A stretch of 64,000 bases of DNA, from contig NZ_JAJOMB010000003.1 in NCBI RefSeq assembly GCF_021129305.1, positions 310,001 to 374,000 on the forward strand. Direction: 5' to 3'. This stretch comes from Kineosporia babensis. GTDB lineage: Bacteria > Actinomycetota > Actinomycetes > Actinomycetales > Kineosporiaceae. Positions within the stretch are counted from its first letter, which is position 1, and each line of letters begins with the position of its first letter. Position numbers and translations under genes: made by a program. Below, in pieces: positions 1-8,619 of the stretch. The notes under the pieces are model-generated. The model saw only the letters and a program-made list of their open reading frames with translations, made no database searches and was not told the DNA's origin.

Positions 1-2970
1 GTACCGGTCACCTGGAGCGTCGCGGACTACGACGGGGCCGTCGTGGCCGAGGGCGAGACCACGGTGGAGACCGGCGAGTCCACCGCATCCATCGACCTCG
101 GCGATGCGCTCGACACCGGTGCGTACCGGGTGTCTGCGCGGATCACGGGGCTGGAGACCGGAATCGAGGGTGCGTTCGCCGTTCTGCCCGAGGCTTCGTC
201 CCGGCCCGCAGTCGACGACAGCCCCTTCGCAGTCGACGTTTACGGCTCGAAGCTGATCGCGACCGACGACGCCGAGGCCTTTGCGCATGTCCTGTCGCTG
301 ACCGGCGTCGACTGGATCCGCGATCGGCAGCGCTGGAACGACGTCATCAACCCCGCCCGTGGGAGTTTCGACTTCTCGGGCGAGCAGCAGCCGTTGAACT
401 GGCTGCAGGCAGCGGATGCCGCCGGGCTGAAGACCCTCTCCTCGTTCCACGACGGCCCGTCCTGGACGCGGGTCGAGAAGCGGGAGCTCCCGCAGGACCT
501 GCGCGACATGTACGACTTCGCGCTCGCAGCCGGAGAGAACTACGACGGACTGGTGGACGCGTGGCAGCTCTGGAATGAGCAGAACCGCAAGTTCGCGCAC
601 GAATCGGAGGGCGCCGACCGCTTCGCCGCCGTGATGAAGGCCGCAGCCCTCGGCTTCCTCGACTCGGGCACGGACGCGCTCCTGGTGAACGGCGGTCTGG
701 CCGGCGTCGACCCGCACTACGCACAGTGGCAGTTCCGCAACGGCATCCTCGACTACCTCGACGCTCACGCCTATCACACGCACACGACCGTCAACGCCTC
801 GGCGTCGACCAACGCGCACCCGGACTTCTCCTCGCAACTCGAGGCCGCACAGCCGTACGGCGACGACGGCAAGGGCCGATGGGTCACCGAAAGCGGCATC
901 GCCCTCAACAACGCCGACCAGACCAAGCTGCCGACCGCCACGCAGGAGGCCTTGCAGGCGCGCTACATCGTCAGCTCGGCCGCCGAGTCGCTCGCCCAGG
1001 GCTCGACGAAGCAGTTCTTCTTCATCGCCGCGCCGTACCGTGAGGGGGCCTCGTACTGGAGCATGTACCGCAGCCCGGACGAGCCGATGGCGGCCCTCGC
1101 GGCGCAGTCGGTGATGACCCGTGAACTCGGCGAGGGCCGGTATGCGGGACAGTTGACCGGCCTTCCGAAGGGCGTCTCGGCCTACGCGTTCGACACCGGC
1201 TCGGGCCCGGCCGCCGTGCTCTGGGCGCCCACCGACACCGAGGTGACGGTCCCCGTCGAAGGCGAGGCCGCGCTCGTCGACCTGATGGGTCGCGACGGCG
1301 ACCTCGCGGTCTCCGGCGGAGCCGCGGCATTCACCGTCGGCCCCGATCCTGTCTACCTGTCCGCGGCACAGTTCCCCGACCTCAAGGCCGCCCCGGCGCC
1401 CGCAGCCCCTGCCGACCCGATCGACGCCGAGGACTTCACGACGGCCGAACGCGTGGTGATCCAGCCCGTCTTCGACGCCGCGACCTCGGAAAACTCGCAG
1501 CTGTACGGATACGGACTCGACAGCACGGCCACCACCACGGTCACGGCTGAGGTCTACAACTTCAATGACGCCGGTGTGACCGCCGAGGTCGCTGCCACCG
1601 CCGAGGGTGGCTGGCAGGTCGTAGGCGCCGCGCAGCAGGTCACCATCCCGGCTGGCGGAAAGGCCGACGTGACCTTCGAGATCACCGCGGGCACCGACCT
1701 CCAGCAGACGATCGCCGATCTCACGTTCAAGGCGACCGTCGACGGGAAGACCTCGTCACCGGCAGTCGCCGAGTTGCGCCCACGGGCATCGTCGCTGACG
1801 GTCGAGCACGCGATCGACGGTGCCGACGACGTGGTGAAGGCCGAGTACACGAACACGACGGATGCCGCCCAGCACATCTCCGAGGCATCCTGGACCTTCA
1901 GCGAAGACACCGAGACGGTCGACGTCGACCTGGACGTCGCACCCGGGGCCACAGTCTCGCTCCTGTCGACCCCGGCGCCCGCGGGCGCCGGCGAGGTGGC
2001 CTACACGGCAACTCTCACGATCGACGGCGCCGGAGAAGCGTCGGCGTCGGGCACGCTCTCGGCCCTCCCCTGGCTCGACGTTCCCCGAGTGCCGAAGCGC
2101 ACCATCGAAATCGACGGCGTGCGCGACGACCTCAGTGGTCTGCCGTCCACCACACTGAAGGCCCCCGGCGTCAAGGAGTCGAGTCTCGCCGCCGAGACCT
2201 GGTTCACCTGGGACGACGACAACCTCTACCTGACCGCCGAGGTCTCCGACGACATCCACGTCCAGCCCTACGTGAACACCGCGACCTGGCAGGCCGACGG
2301 ACTGCAGTTCGCCGTCGCGCCGAACTGGCCCGGTGAGAGCGACCTGCGCCCCGAGATCCAGGAGTACACCGAGTTCGGTTTTGCCCTGACTCCGCAGGGA
2401 CCTCAGCTGTACCGCTACAAATCGGGTTCGGTCGAGGGCTTCCTCACCTCGGCGGACATCGCGGCCGTGCGGGACGAGACGACCAAGACGACCGTCTACG
2501 AGGCCGCGGTCCCCTGGTCGCTGCTCGAGCCGATCGGCCTGACACCGACTTCTGCCGCCTCCCTGTCGATCGCCGTGAACGACAGTGACGGCGACGGCAC
2601 TCGCGGGTGGGTCCGGTGGGGCGACGGGATCACCACGTCGAAAGACACCGAACTGTTCGAGCCGGTCATCTTCGCGGCCGACGCCAACAACGCCGTCGCA
2701 GGCTCCGCGAACGTGCGCGCCCAGTGCTGGGGCGACAGGCCGGCCCTGGCGGCCCACGCCTGGAACGACTCCGCAGCCCCGGTCGACGTGCGCTTCTCCA
2801 CCCCGCTCGGCGACCACATCGTCCACGATCTCGCCGCGAAAAAGGGCGGATACCACGCGTTCCGTCCGGATGGCGCCTCGGTTCCGGCCTGGGAATCACT
2901 CACGGTCGTGGCCGGCGACGCGGGCACGCGGGCGTTCGCGCACGAGGGAGCCAAGGTGACTTGCGAATGA
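1..2970 (+). CDS. Clan GH-A glycoside hydrolase with CBM9-like domain, 5' end outside window
   Basis: The frame is open from base 1, so the N-terminus lies upstream and the first in-window GTG (43) is probably not the start. The catalytic part has the clan A pattern: WNE at 571-579 (putative acid/base Glu) and WVTES with Glu at 889-891 (putative nucleophile), about 100 residues apart as in GH39/GH5-like barrels. After the barrel come beta-rich Ig-like segments. Near 2100-2670 there is a CBM9-like domain, recognisable from an EIDG start and a WFTWDDDNLYL stretch. The protein is probably secreted, but the signal peptide would be off the edge. It overlaps the next gene by ATGA, so both are likely co-translated and act on the same plant or microbial glycan. 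Fold call is fairly safe; substrate is unknown. Confidence 0.75.
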   Translation, partial: VPVTWSVADYDGAVVAEGETTVETGESTASIDLGDALDTGAYRVSARITGLETGIEGAFAVLPEASSRPAVDDSPFAVDVYGSKLIATDDAEAFAHVLSLTGVDWIRDRQRWNDVINPARGSFDFSGEQQPLNWLQAADAAGLKTLSSFHDGPSWTRVEKRELPQDLRDMYDFALAAGENYDGLVDAWQLWNEQNRKFAHESEGADRFAAVMKAAALGFLDSGTDALLVNGGLAGVDPHYAQWQFRNGILDYLDAHAYHTHTTVNASASTNAHPDFSSQLEAAQPYGDDGKGRWVTESGIALNNADQTKLPTATQEALQARYIVSSAAESLAQGSTKQFFFIAAPYREGASYWSMYRSPDEPMAALAAQSVMTRELGEGRYAGQLTGLPKGVSAYAFDTGSGPAAVLWAPTDTEVTVPVEGEAALVDLMGRDGDLAVSGGAAAFTVGPDPVYLSAAQFPDLKAAPAPAAPADPIDAEDFTTAERVVIQPVFDAATSENSQLYGYGLDSTATTTVTAEVYNFNDAGVTAEVAATAEGGWQVVGAAQQVTIPAGGKADVTFEITAGTDLQQTIADLTFKATVDGKTSSPAVAELRPRASSLTVEHAIDGADDVVKAEYTNTTDAAQHISEASWTFSEDTETVDVDLDVAPGATVSLLSTPAPAGAGEVAYTATLTIDGAGEASASGTLSALPWLDVPRVPKRTIEIDGVRDDLSGLPSTTLKAPGVKESSLAAETWFTWDDDNLYLTAEVSDDIHVQPYVNTATWQADGLQFAVAPNWPGESDLRPEIQEYTEFGFALTPQGPQLYRYKSGSVEGFLTSADIAAVRDETTKTTVYEAAVPWSLLEPIGLTPTSAASLSIAVNDSDGDGTRGWVRWGDGITTSKDTELFEPVIFAADANNAVAGSANVRAQCWGDRPALAAHAWNDSAAPVDVRFSTPLGDHIVHDLAAKKGGYHAFRPDGASVPAWESLTVVAGDAGTRAFAHEGAKVTCE

Positions 2971-5543
2971 TCGAGCCGTACCGTCTGCGCGTCGATGCCC
3001 GCGCCGAACCACGAGAGGTCGACGCCCCCGCCCCCGAGCTGTCCTGGGCGCTGCGCAGTGACGTACAGGACGCGATGCCGGTCTCGCACCGGGTGACCGT
3101 TCGATCCGCCGACTCCTCGTGGGACAGTGGGTTTCGTGATGGCTACGCCACCCGGCTGCGCTACGACGGCCCGGCGCTCGCCCCCGAGACGTCGTACGTC
3201 TGGACCGTCGAGGTCGAGGATGGCCAGGGTGCACGTTCCTCGGCGGAATCGTCCTTCGAGACCGGCGTTTCCGACTGGTCGGGAGTCGTGTGGATCGGGC
3301 GCGACCCCGAGCCGAACGGCGCGATCGACGCGACCGATCGCGACAGCGTCACCCCCGTACGTCCGACGCTCCGCACGAAAGACCTGAGTCCACCGCTGCA
3401 ACTGCGCCGCGCTTTCACGACCTCGGCCGCGCCGGCGCGCGCCCGGCTCACCGTGACGGCGCGCGGTCTCGTGGTCCCGTACATCAACGGGGCCAGGGTC
3501 GGTGACGACGAGCTCCTGCCCGGCTGGACGGACTACCGCACGCGCATCCAGTACCGCACCTTCGACGTCACCGACCTCGTGCACGCCGGGGAGAACGTGC
3601 TCGCGGCGGAGGTCGGCGAAGGATGGTGGTCGGGCTACCTGGGCTTCGACCAGCGCCACCACGCCCACCACTACGGCACGGCCCCTCAGTTGCTCGCGCG
3701 CCTTGTGATCGACGATGCCGACGGCAGACGCACCGTCCTCGGCACGGACGAGTCGTGGCGCGAGCACGAGGGCAAACGCCGCTGGGCCGATCTACTGATG
3801 GGAGAGCACATCGACAGCACGCACGGCACACCAGGCTGGACCGGTCGCGGATTCGACGACTCGGGATGGCGCGCGGCGCGCGTGCTCGACCCCGGCCCCG
3901 GTCCACTGATCGGTCAGCGCGACGAGCCCGTGCGCGTGGTCGATGAACTCACCCCCGTCGCCATCAACCGCACCCCGAAACGCACGATCATCGACTTCGG
4001 GCAGAACCTCGTGGGCCGCCTGCGTCTGCCGGCGAGCCCGGATCATGCGCTCACCGTGCGCCACGGCGAGGTGCTCGACGCGGACGGAGAGCTCTACACC
4101 GACAACCTGCGCTCCGCCGAGGCCGCGGACCACCTGCGCTCCACCACCCCGACGGAGCCGGTGTTCACGTTCCACGGTTTTCGGTACGCCGAGCTGAGCG
4201 GCGCAGACGTCGACCCGACGCGGGTGCGCGCCGCAGTGCTCTCAAGCGACGTCGAGTGGACGGGCGGGGTCACCACCTCCTCCCCCTTCCTCAACCGGCT
4301 GATCGACAACATCCGCTGGGGCCAGCTGGGCAACTTCGTCTCGGTGCCGACGGACTGCCCACAGCGCGACGAACGGCTCGGGTGGACCGCCGACGTCCAG
4401 GTGTTCGCCCCGACCGCCACGCTGAACGCCGACCTGCAGGCCCTGCTACGGAGGTGGCTCGACGACCTCGTATCCGCGCAACTGCCCAACGGGTCAGTGC
4501 CCGACGTCATCCCCCGCTCCCCCGGCACAACCCTGTTTGACTACGGCGCACCCGGCTGGGGCGATGCGATCGTGCTCGTCCCCTGGACCCTGTACCGCGC
4601 GTACGGGGACGTCGACGTGCTGCGGGCGATGTTCGGGCCGATGCGGCGGTGGCTCGACTACGTGGCGGACCGCAACCCCAACGGTCTCTGGCTCTCTCGA
4701 CGCGGAAACGACTACGGCGACTGGCTGTCCGTCGATGAGCACACGCCCAAGGAGGTCGTAGCGACGGCGTACCACGCACACGCCACCGCAACGGCGGCCC
4801 GCATCGCCGAGGTCCTGGGAGAACACGATGCGACCCAGGAGCTCGACACCCGCGCCGCACTGATCCGGGACGCGTACGTCAAGGCATTCCTCGGCGAGGA
4901 CGACCGCGTCCATGGCGATTCACAGACCGCATACCTGATGACCCTGGCGTGGGACCTCGCCCCGGAAGATCGCCGCCCGGCGCTCTTCGCCCGCCTCGTC
5001 GACAAGATCGAGCAGCGCAGTGCCCGCCTCACGACCGGCTTTCACGGCGTGGCGCTGCTGTGCCCGACGCTCGCGCGATTCGGCCGCCCTGACCTGGCGT
5101 ACGACCTGCTGTTCCAGCGGGAGTTCCCGTCGTGGGGGTTCTCGATCGACAACGGCGCCACGACGATCTGGGAGCGCTGGGACGGCTGGACCCCGGACGG
5201 CGGTTTCCAGACGCCAGAGATGAACTCCTTCAACCACTACTCGCTCGGGTCGGTGGGCCAGTGGATCTACTCGGATGTCGCGGGCATCGCGCAGACCGAC
5301 GACTCGGTGGGCTTCCGACGCGTCCTCGTTGCGCCGTCGATCGACCCGCGGCTGGAGTGGGTGAACGGCCGACTGCAGGCCCCGCACGGGGAGATCACGA
5401 CGCGCTGGGTGCGCGAGGGCGACGAAATCGTGCTCACGGTCACGCTTCCGCCGGGGACGACGGGGATCGCCCGCCTCGGACCGCGCGACGCCGAACTCCG
5501 CGCGGGGACAACTGTGCTGCGCGCGCTCGCTACCGAAGTGTGA
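2967..5543 (+). CDS. GH78 alpha-L-rhamnosidase
   Basis: This 858-residue protein hydrolyses terminal alpha-L-rhamnose from glycosides or polysaccharides by family assignment. The start ATG at 2967 overlaps the upstream stop; the longer frame back to 2607 is arginine-rich shadow. Order: N-terminal beta domains (about residues 1-330, with the family's LGWTDYRTRIQYRT-like segment), the (alpha/alpha)6 catalytic barrel with the DERLGWTAD signature near residue 467 and WERWDGW near residue 735, then a C-terminal beta sandwich. Length is normal for GH78. There is no signal peptide, so it probably works on imported oligosaccharides, unlike the upstream glycosidase. Its 3' end overlaps the convergent esterase by 14 nt. 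Confidence 0.93.
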   Translation: MIEPYRLRVDARAEPREVDAPAPELSWALRSDVQDAMPVSHRVTVRSADSSWDSGFRDGYATRLRYDGPALAPETSYVWTVEVEDGQGARSSAESSFETGVSDWSGVVWIGRDPEPNGAIDATDRDSVTPVRPTLRTKDLSPPLQLRRAFTTSAAPARARLTVTARGLVVPYINGARVGDDELLPGWTDYRTRIQYRTFDVTDLVHAGENVLAAEVGEGWWSGYLGFDQRHHAHHYGTAPQLLARLVIDDADGRRTVLGTDESWREHEGKRRWADLLMGEHIDSTHGTPGWTGRGFDDSGWRAARVLDPGPGPLIGQRDEPVRVVDELTPVAINRTPKRTIIDFGQNLVGRLRLPASPDHALTVRHGEVLDADGELYTDNLRSAEAADHLRSTTPTEPVFTFHGFRYAELSGADVDPTRVRAAVLSSDVEWTGGVTTSSPFLNRLIDNIRWGQLGNFVSVPTDCPQRDERLGWTADVQVFAPTATLNADLQALLRRWLDDLVSAQLPNGSVPDVIPRSPGTTLFDYGAPGWGDAIVLVPWTLYRAYGDVDVLRAMFGPMRRWLDYVADRNPNGLWLSRRGNDYGDWLSVDEHTPKEVVATAYHAHATATAARIAEVLGEHDATQELDTRAALIRDAYVKAFLGEDDRVHGDSQTAYLMTLAWDLAPEDRRPALFARLVDKIEQRSARLTTGFHGVALLCPTLARFGRPDLAYDLLFQREFPSWGFSIDNGATTIWERWDGWTPDGGFQTPEMNSFNHYSLGSVGQWIYSDVAGIAQTDDSVGFRRVLVAPSIDPRLEWVNGRLQAPHGEITTRWVREGDEIVLTVTLPPGTTGIARLGPRDAELRAGTTVLRALATEV

Positions 5544-6204
5544 CGGGCAGGCGCGCCAGCCAGTCAGCACAGAGGCTAGTCCACCCGGCGGCGTCGGTGT
5601 CGGCGGCGAGCGCTACTCCGTGTATGTCGCCGGGGAACACGTGCAACTCGTGCGGGACGCGCGCCGCAGCGAGTGCCTGACCCAGGAGGTACGAGTGCCG
5701 CACGGGCACGACGCCGTCCTCCGCCGTGTGCCACACGAACATCGGAGGGGAATCCGGACGCACCAGCGTCTCCAACGACAGTGACTGTGCCAGAGCGTTA
5801 TCGGAGGAGCCCGCGTCGTCGCCGAGCAGCACGGCTCGCGAGTTGGTGTGCGGCCCGTCGATCATGCTCACGACCGGATAGCCGAGAATCGCGAAGTCCG
5901 GCCGCTCGTCCGGCTCGAGACCGGGAGCGAGAGCAGACAGTCCGGCAAGGTGCCCTCCGGCCGAGAACCCGATCACGCCAACCCGGCGGGCACCGCCCGC
6001 ACGTTCTCTTGCGACCGCGCGCGAGACGGCGCGCAACGGAGCGGGGTGTGCCGTGCGCAGCGGGTAGTTCACGATTTTCGCGGGCCAGCCCTGTGTGCCG
6101 AGCCACTCGACTATCGGTTCCGCCTCATGCGGTGCATGGACGCGGTATCCGCCGCCGGGCAGCACGAGCACGACATCTAACGCAGATCTGGTCACACCGT
6201 TCAC
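5530..6204 (-). CDS. Alpha/beta hydrolase, acetylesterase-like
   Basis: Small 224-residue hydrolase of the esterase/lipase (BD-FAE-like) type. Visible parts are an oxyanion segment LPGGGY near the N-terminus, the nucleophile elbow GFSAGGH, a late Asp in HTAEDGVV and a His in FPGDIHGVA. It could remove acetyl or other ester groups from the glycans attacked by the two neighbouring glycosidases; that role is inferred from context. I chose GTG 6204 because the longer version from ATG 6312 adds a Gly/Pro/Arg-rich stretch that does not look like protein and overlaps the kinase stop. GTG 6195 is also possible. It converges on the rhamnosidase. Confidence 0.75.
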   Translation of the reverse strand: MNGVTRSALDVVLVLPGGGYRVHAPHEAEPIVEWLGTQGWPAKIVNYPLRTAHPAPLRAVSRAVARERAGGARRVGVIGFSAGGHLAGLSALAPGLEPDERPDFAILGYPVVSMIDGPHTNSRAVLLGDDAGSSDNALAQSLSLETLVRPDSPPMFVWHTAEDGVVPVRHSYLLGQALAAARVPHELHVFPGDIHGVALAADTDAAGWTSLCADWLARLPVTLR

Positions 6205-6304
6205 CCTACTCAACTGACGAATCCCGCCAGGCGCTGGAGCAGAGCCGAGCCTTCCAAGCAGAGGACACCTGCCCCATCCTCTCGAGGAACCTTCACCCGG
6301 CCAG

Positions 6305-7468
6305 TCAGGCACGAGAAGGATCGTCGATCCGCATACGGATCATGAACCGCCCATGCCCGGGAAAGACTTCGAAGACTCCGCCGACCGAGAGGACCCTCCG
6401 CTGCAGCCCGGGCAGGCCGCTTCCTCCAGCGCGCTCCGGCTCACCTCCCTCTCGGCGCGGATCAACTTCGTTCTCCACCTCCGCCAGCAGACTCGCCTCC
6501 CCCCAGAAGACGCTGATGCGAATCACCGACCCGTGTCGTCCATGCCGGAAGGCATTGGTCACCCCTTCCTGGACGAATCGGTAGACGACCTGTTGGCGGT
6601 CGGGATCCGGATGCCAGGTGGCCGACCCCAAGTCCAGAGCAAGGTCCCGACCTGCTGCACGGGCCAGCTTCACCAGTTCGGGTATGTCCTGGATGCCCTG
6701 TCGTGCGAATTGCCCCTCCCGACCCTGCGGATCCTGAAGTCTGCGAACCGACTCACGGAGCTCCTTGGCCGACGTACCGGCGAGGGTTGAGATGTTCTGT
6801 AGCGCCGACAGGGCAGCACGCTCATCACGGTCGAACACATGCAGAGCACCTCCGGCCTGCAAGGCGATCAGGCCTACCGAGTGGTTGAGCACATCGTGCA
6901 TCTCCTGGGCCATCTCCAGCCGATCGTCCCGGGCCGCCAGTTCGGCCTGCAGATGTTTCGACTCACTGCGCACCCTCGCCCAGACATGGGCCCTGATGCC
7001 ACGCCCGGCGGCGAAGGCGATCAGCGGATCCTGGACCAGCGGCATCACCGAGGAGAACGAGATGAACCTACTCACCAGGGAGTCCAGAACAACCAGGACA
7101 GCCACGGAGAGTGCGGCACAGAGCAACGCCCCGCGGAGGGTGACCACCAGGCAGACGAAGAACTCCGCCAACAACAGATCGTAGGAGACATGCACCTGGT
7201 ACCTGAGCAGAAGCACGACGAGCGCAAGATTGATCAGGTAGACCGGCCAGGGGTAGCGGCGGAAGAACAGCATGCAGCCGCCGCCGACCACCGTCGCGCA
7301 CAACGCGGCCACCTGTGCCCTGCCCTGATAACCGGCTGACCGGATGATCAGGGACTGCATGACCACGGCGAAGGCCGCCGCATAGCACCCCTCACGAGTC
7401 AGGGTCAACGATTCCGTCACTCGACTGATCCTTGGGCGTACCGTGAATTCTACTGGAATATAACTCAT
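6305..7468 (-). CDS. Membrane sensor histidine kinase, NarL/DesK type
   Basis: 387-residue kinase. Residues about 25-150 form four to six hydrophobic helices with no obvious extracellular domain. A HisKA_3 dimerisation segment follows with the phospho-accepting His in EMAQEMHDVLNH (His191), then an HATPase_c domain with an N-box-like FVQEGVTNAFRHG and a G-box GGSGLPGLQRRV. ATG 7468 is chosen because GAAGGA lies 6-7 nt upstream; the reading frame extends to 7690 but that part is serine-rich, not conserved-looking, and would cross the opposite-strand gene start. The nearest regulator is the receiver protein at 8620-9741, on the other side of two small genes, so these four genes may form one divergent signalling locus. 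The stimulus is unknown. Confidence 0.85.
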   Translation of the reverse strand: MSYIPVEFTVRPRISRVTESLTLTREGCYAAAFAVVMQSLIIRSAGYQGRAQVAALCATVVGGGCMLFFRRYPWPVYLINLALVVLLLRYQVHVSYDLLLAEFFVCLVVTLRGALLCAALSVAVLVVLDSLVSRFISFSSVMPLVQDPLIAFAAGRGIRAHVWARVRSESKHLQAELAARDDRLEMAQEMHDVLNHSVGLIALQAGGALHVFDRDERAALSALQNISTLAGTSAKELRESVRRLQDPQGREGQFARQGIQDIPELVKLARAAGRDLALDLGSATWHPDPDRQQVVYRFVQEGVTNAFRHGRHGSVIRISVFWGEASLLAEVENEVDPRREGGEPERAGGSGLPGLQRRVLSVGGVFEVFPGHGRFMIRMRIDDPSRA

Positions 7469-7610
7469 TTTGATTCCTTCGATCAGGACGTCAGCGCTTC
7501 GCCCGAACCGGTGAGACCAGTCCCGGGAATCGGTGGACACGTCAAGCAGATCCGAAACCGCACCGATGGCAGGAGTGTTCAGCATCCCAGCGCAACGACG
7601 AGGGACATCC

Positions 7611-7985
7611 ATGACCGACACCACGAACCAGACCCTGCCCGAATGCCCACCCGACGACTGGCTGGACGAGTGGCTGGACGAGCGCGCCACCGGCGACCAC
7701 TACTGGTTTGATCCGATCGGCTCAGCTACCTTCGACCGAATCGTGTTCAAGGCCAACAGCAATCGAGCCAAGATTGTCTACCGCAAAAACGGGAAGACGA
7801 AGAAGTACCGGTGCACCGTGTCGCCGGCACTCGGCGACACCCCGGCCTGCACGACCTACCTGATCGACAGTGGCGTCGTCGGCAGCATCACCTACGGCGG
7901 CAACGTCTACGGCCGCACCTACGGCTCCATCCAGTTCCAGAGCAGCTCCAAGCAACAGTACGACTTCCGCGTCACCGAGAAGTGA
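7611..7985 (+). CDS. Small protein of unknown function (124 aa)
   Basis: I do not recognise this family. ATG 7611 follows GAGGGA at good spacing. The N-terminal 35 residues are acidic with a short tandem WLDEWLDE. The rest is rich in Thr, Tyr, Ser and Gly and looks beta-stranded, with two Cys (in YRCTVS and PACTTY) that could pair. There is no signal peptide or membrane segment. It is divergent from the histidine kinase and 55 nt upstream of a second small gene, so it is probably part of the same locus as ligand, target or accessory protein; that is only positional inference. Confidence 0.7.
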   Translation: MTDTTNQTLPECPPDDWLDEWLDERATGDHYWFDPIGSATFDRIVFKANSNRAKIVYRKNGKTKKYRCTVSPALGDTPACTTYLIDSGVVGSITYGGNVYGRTYGSIQFQSSSKQQYDFRVTEK

Positions 7986-8040
7986 ACCCCTCACAGGAAA
8001 ACCTTTTCGCAACACGACCAGACATGCCAAGGAGCCAACC

Positions 8041-8454
8041 ATGACCACGACCTCGCAGCCTTATGCCGACCTGACGGACCTGCCGTCCACCGAGGGCCAA
8101 CTGGTCCAGGCCGCCAACGACCCCAACGTCTACTTTATCCTGGACGGCCTGCTGCGCCTCGTCCCGGATTCCACCACCCAGGCCAACCTCTTCGGCCCCA
8201 CCCCGACCATCCAGCAGAACTTCGACATTACCTCGCTACCGATCGGTGTCCCGATCACCTCCGGAGCGGTCCTAGCGGGCGCTCCCTCCTACGGCGTCTG
8301 CCTGTTCACCGAGTCCGTAAGGCGCCATGTGCTCGGTGGAAACATGCCGATCTACGGCTTCGTCTGGCCCACGACTCTCGCGACGCTTCCCGACATCCTG
8401 TTCGAATCCGTGAGCGGTGGACCCGACATCGGTGTCCCGGTCCCCACACCGTAG
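8041..8454 (+). CDS. Small protein with two VY-L-DG-R-IPD-like modules (137 aa)
   Basis: ATG 8041 is preceded by AAGGAG. The protein seems to hold two copies of a short module seen in many actinobacterial extracellular or wall proteins, where a VYxxxxGxxRxIPDxxT core is followed by a segment ending in xLPxGxPI. Copy 1 is about residues 18-75 (VYFILDGLLRLVPDSTT, then SLPIGVPI); copy 2 is about residues 76-135 and is more degenerate (VCLFTESVRRHVLGG, ending GGPDIGVPV). No signal peptide is visible, which is odd if it is exported. It follows the previous small gene in the same direction and is closed by a strong hairpin at 8475-8515. Confidence 0.7.
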   Translation: MTTTSQPYADLTDLPSTEGQLVQAANDPNVYFILDGLLRLVPDSTTQANLFGPTPTIQQNFDITSLPIGVPITSGAVLAGAPSYGVCLFTESVRRHVLGGNMPIYGFVWPTTLATLPDILFESVSGGPDIGVPVPTP

Positions 8455-8474
8455 GCAGGCACTCGACCGGACCA

Positions 8475-8515
8475 GGGTGCGGCGGGAAGTCTGACGCGAT
8501 CCTCCCGCCGCACCC
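8475..8515 (+). terminator. Hairpin terminator after the small-gene pair
   Basis: A perfect 13-bp inverted repeat (GGGTGCGGCGGGA at 8475-8487 with its complement at 8503-8515) encloses a 15-nt loop. It sits 20 nt after the stop of the 137-residue gene. There is no U-tract, as is common for high-GC actinobacterial terminators. Confidence 0.65.
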
Positions 8516-8619
8516 GCACAAGCCCTCATCTGATGGCCCGCCTTGCTAAGGTCCGGCCAGGCACCCAGTTTGTCGGGGCCAATCCGAGCAGTACGATATT
8601 CCGTTTCGGAAGGCCGCCG

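Noticed and set aside
6205-6312. Longer esterase start at ATG 6312 overlapping the kinase stop
   Set aside because: The added residues are Gly/Pro/Arg-rich and do not resemble the hydrolase N-terminus.
7469-7690. Longer histidine kinase start at 7690
   Set aside because: The ribosome site at 7468 is good, the extra text is serine-rich, and it crosses the opposite-strand small gene.
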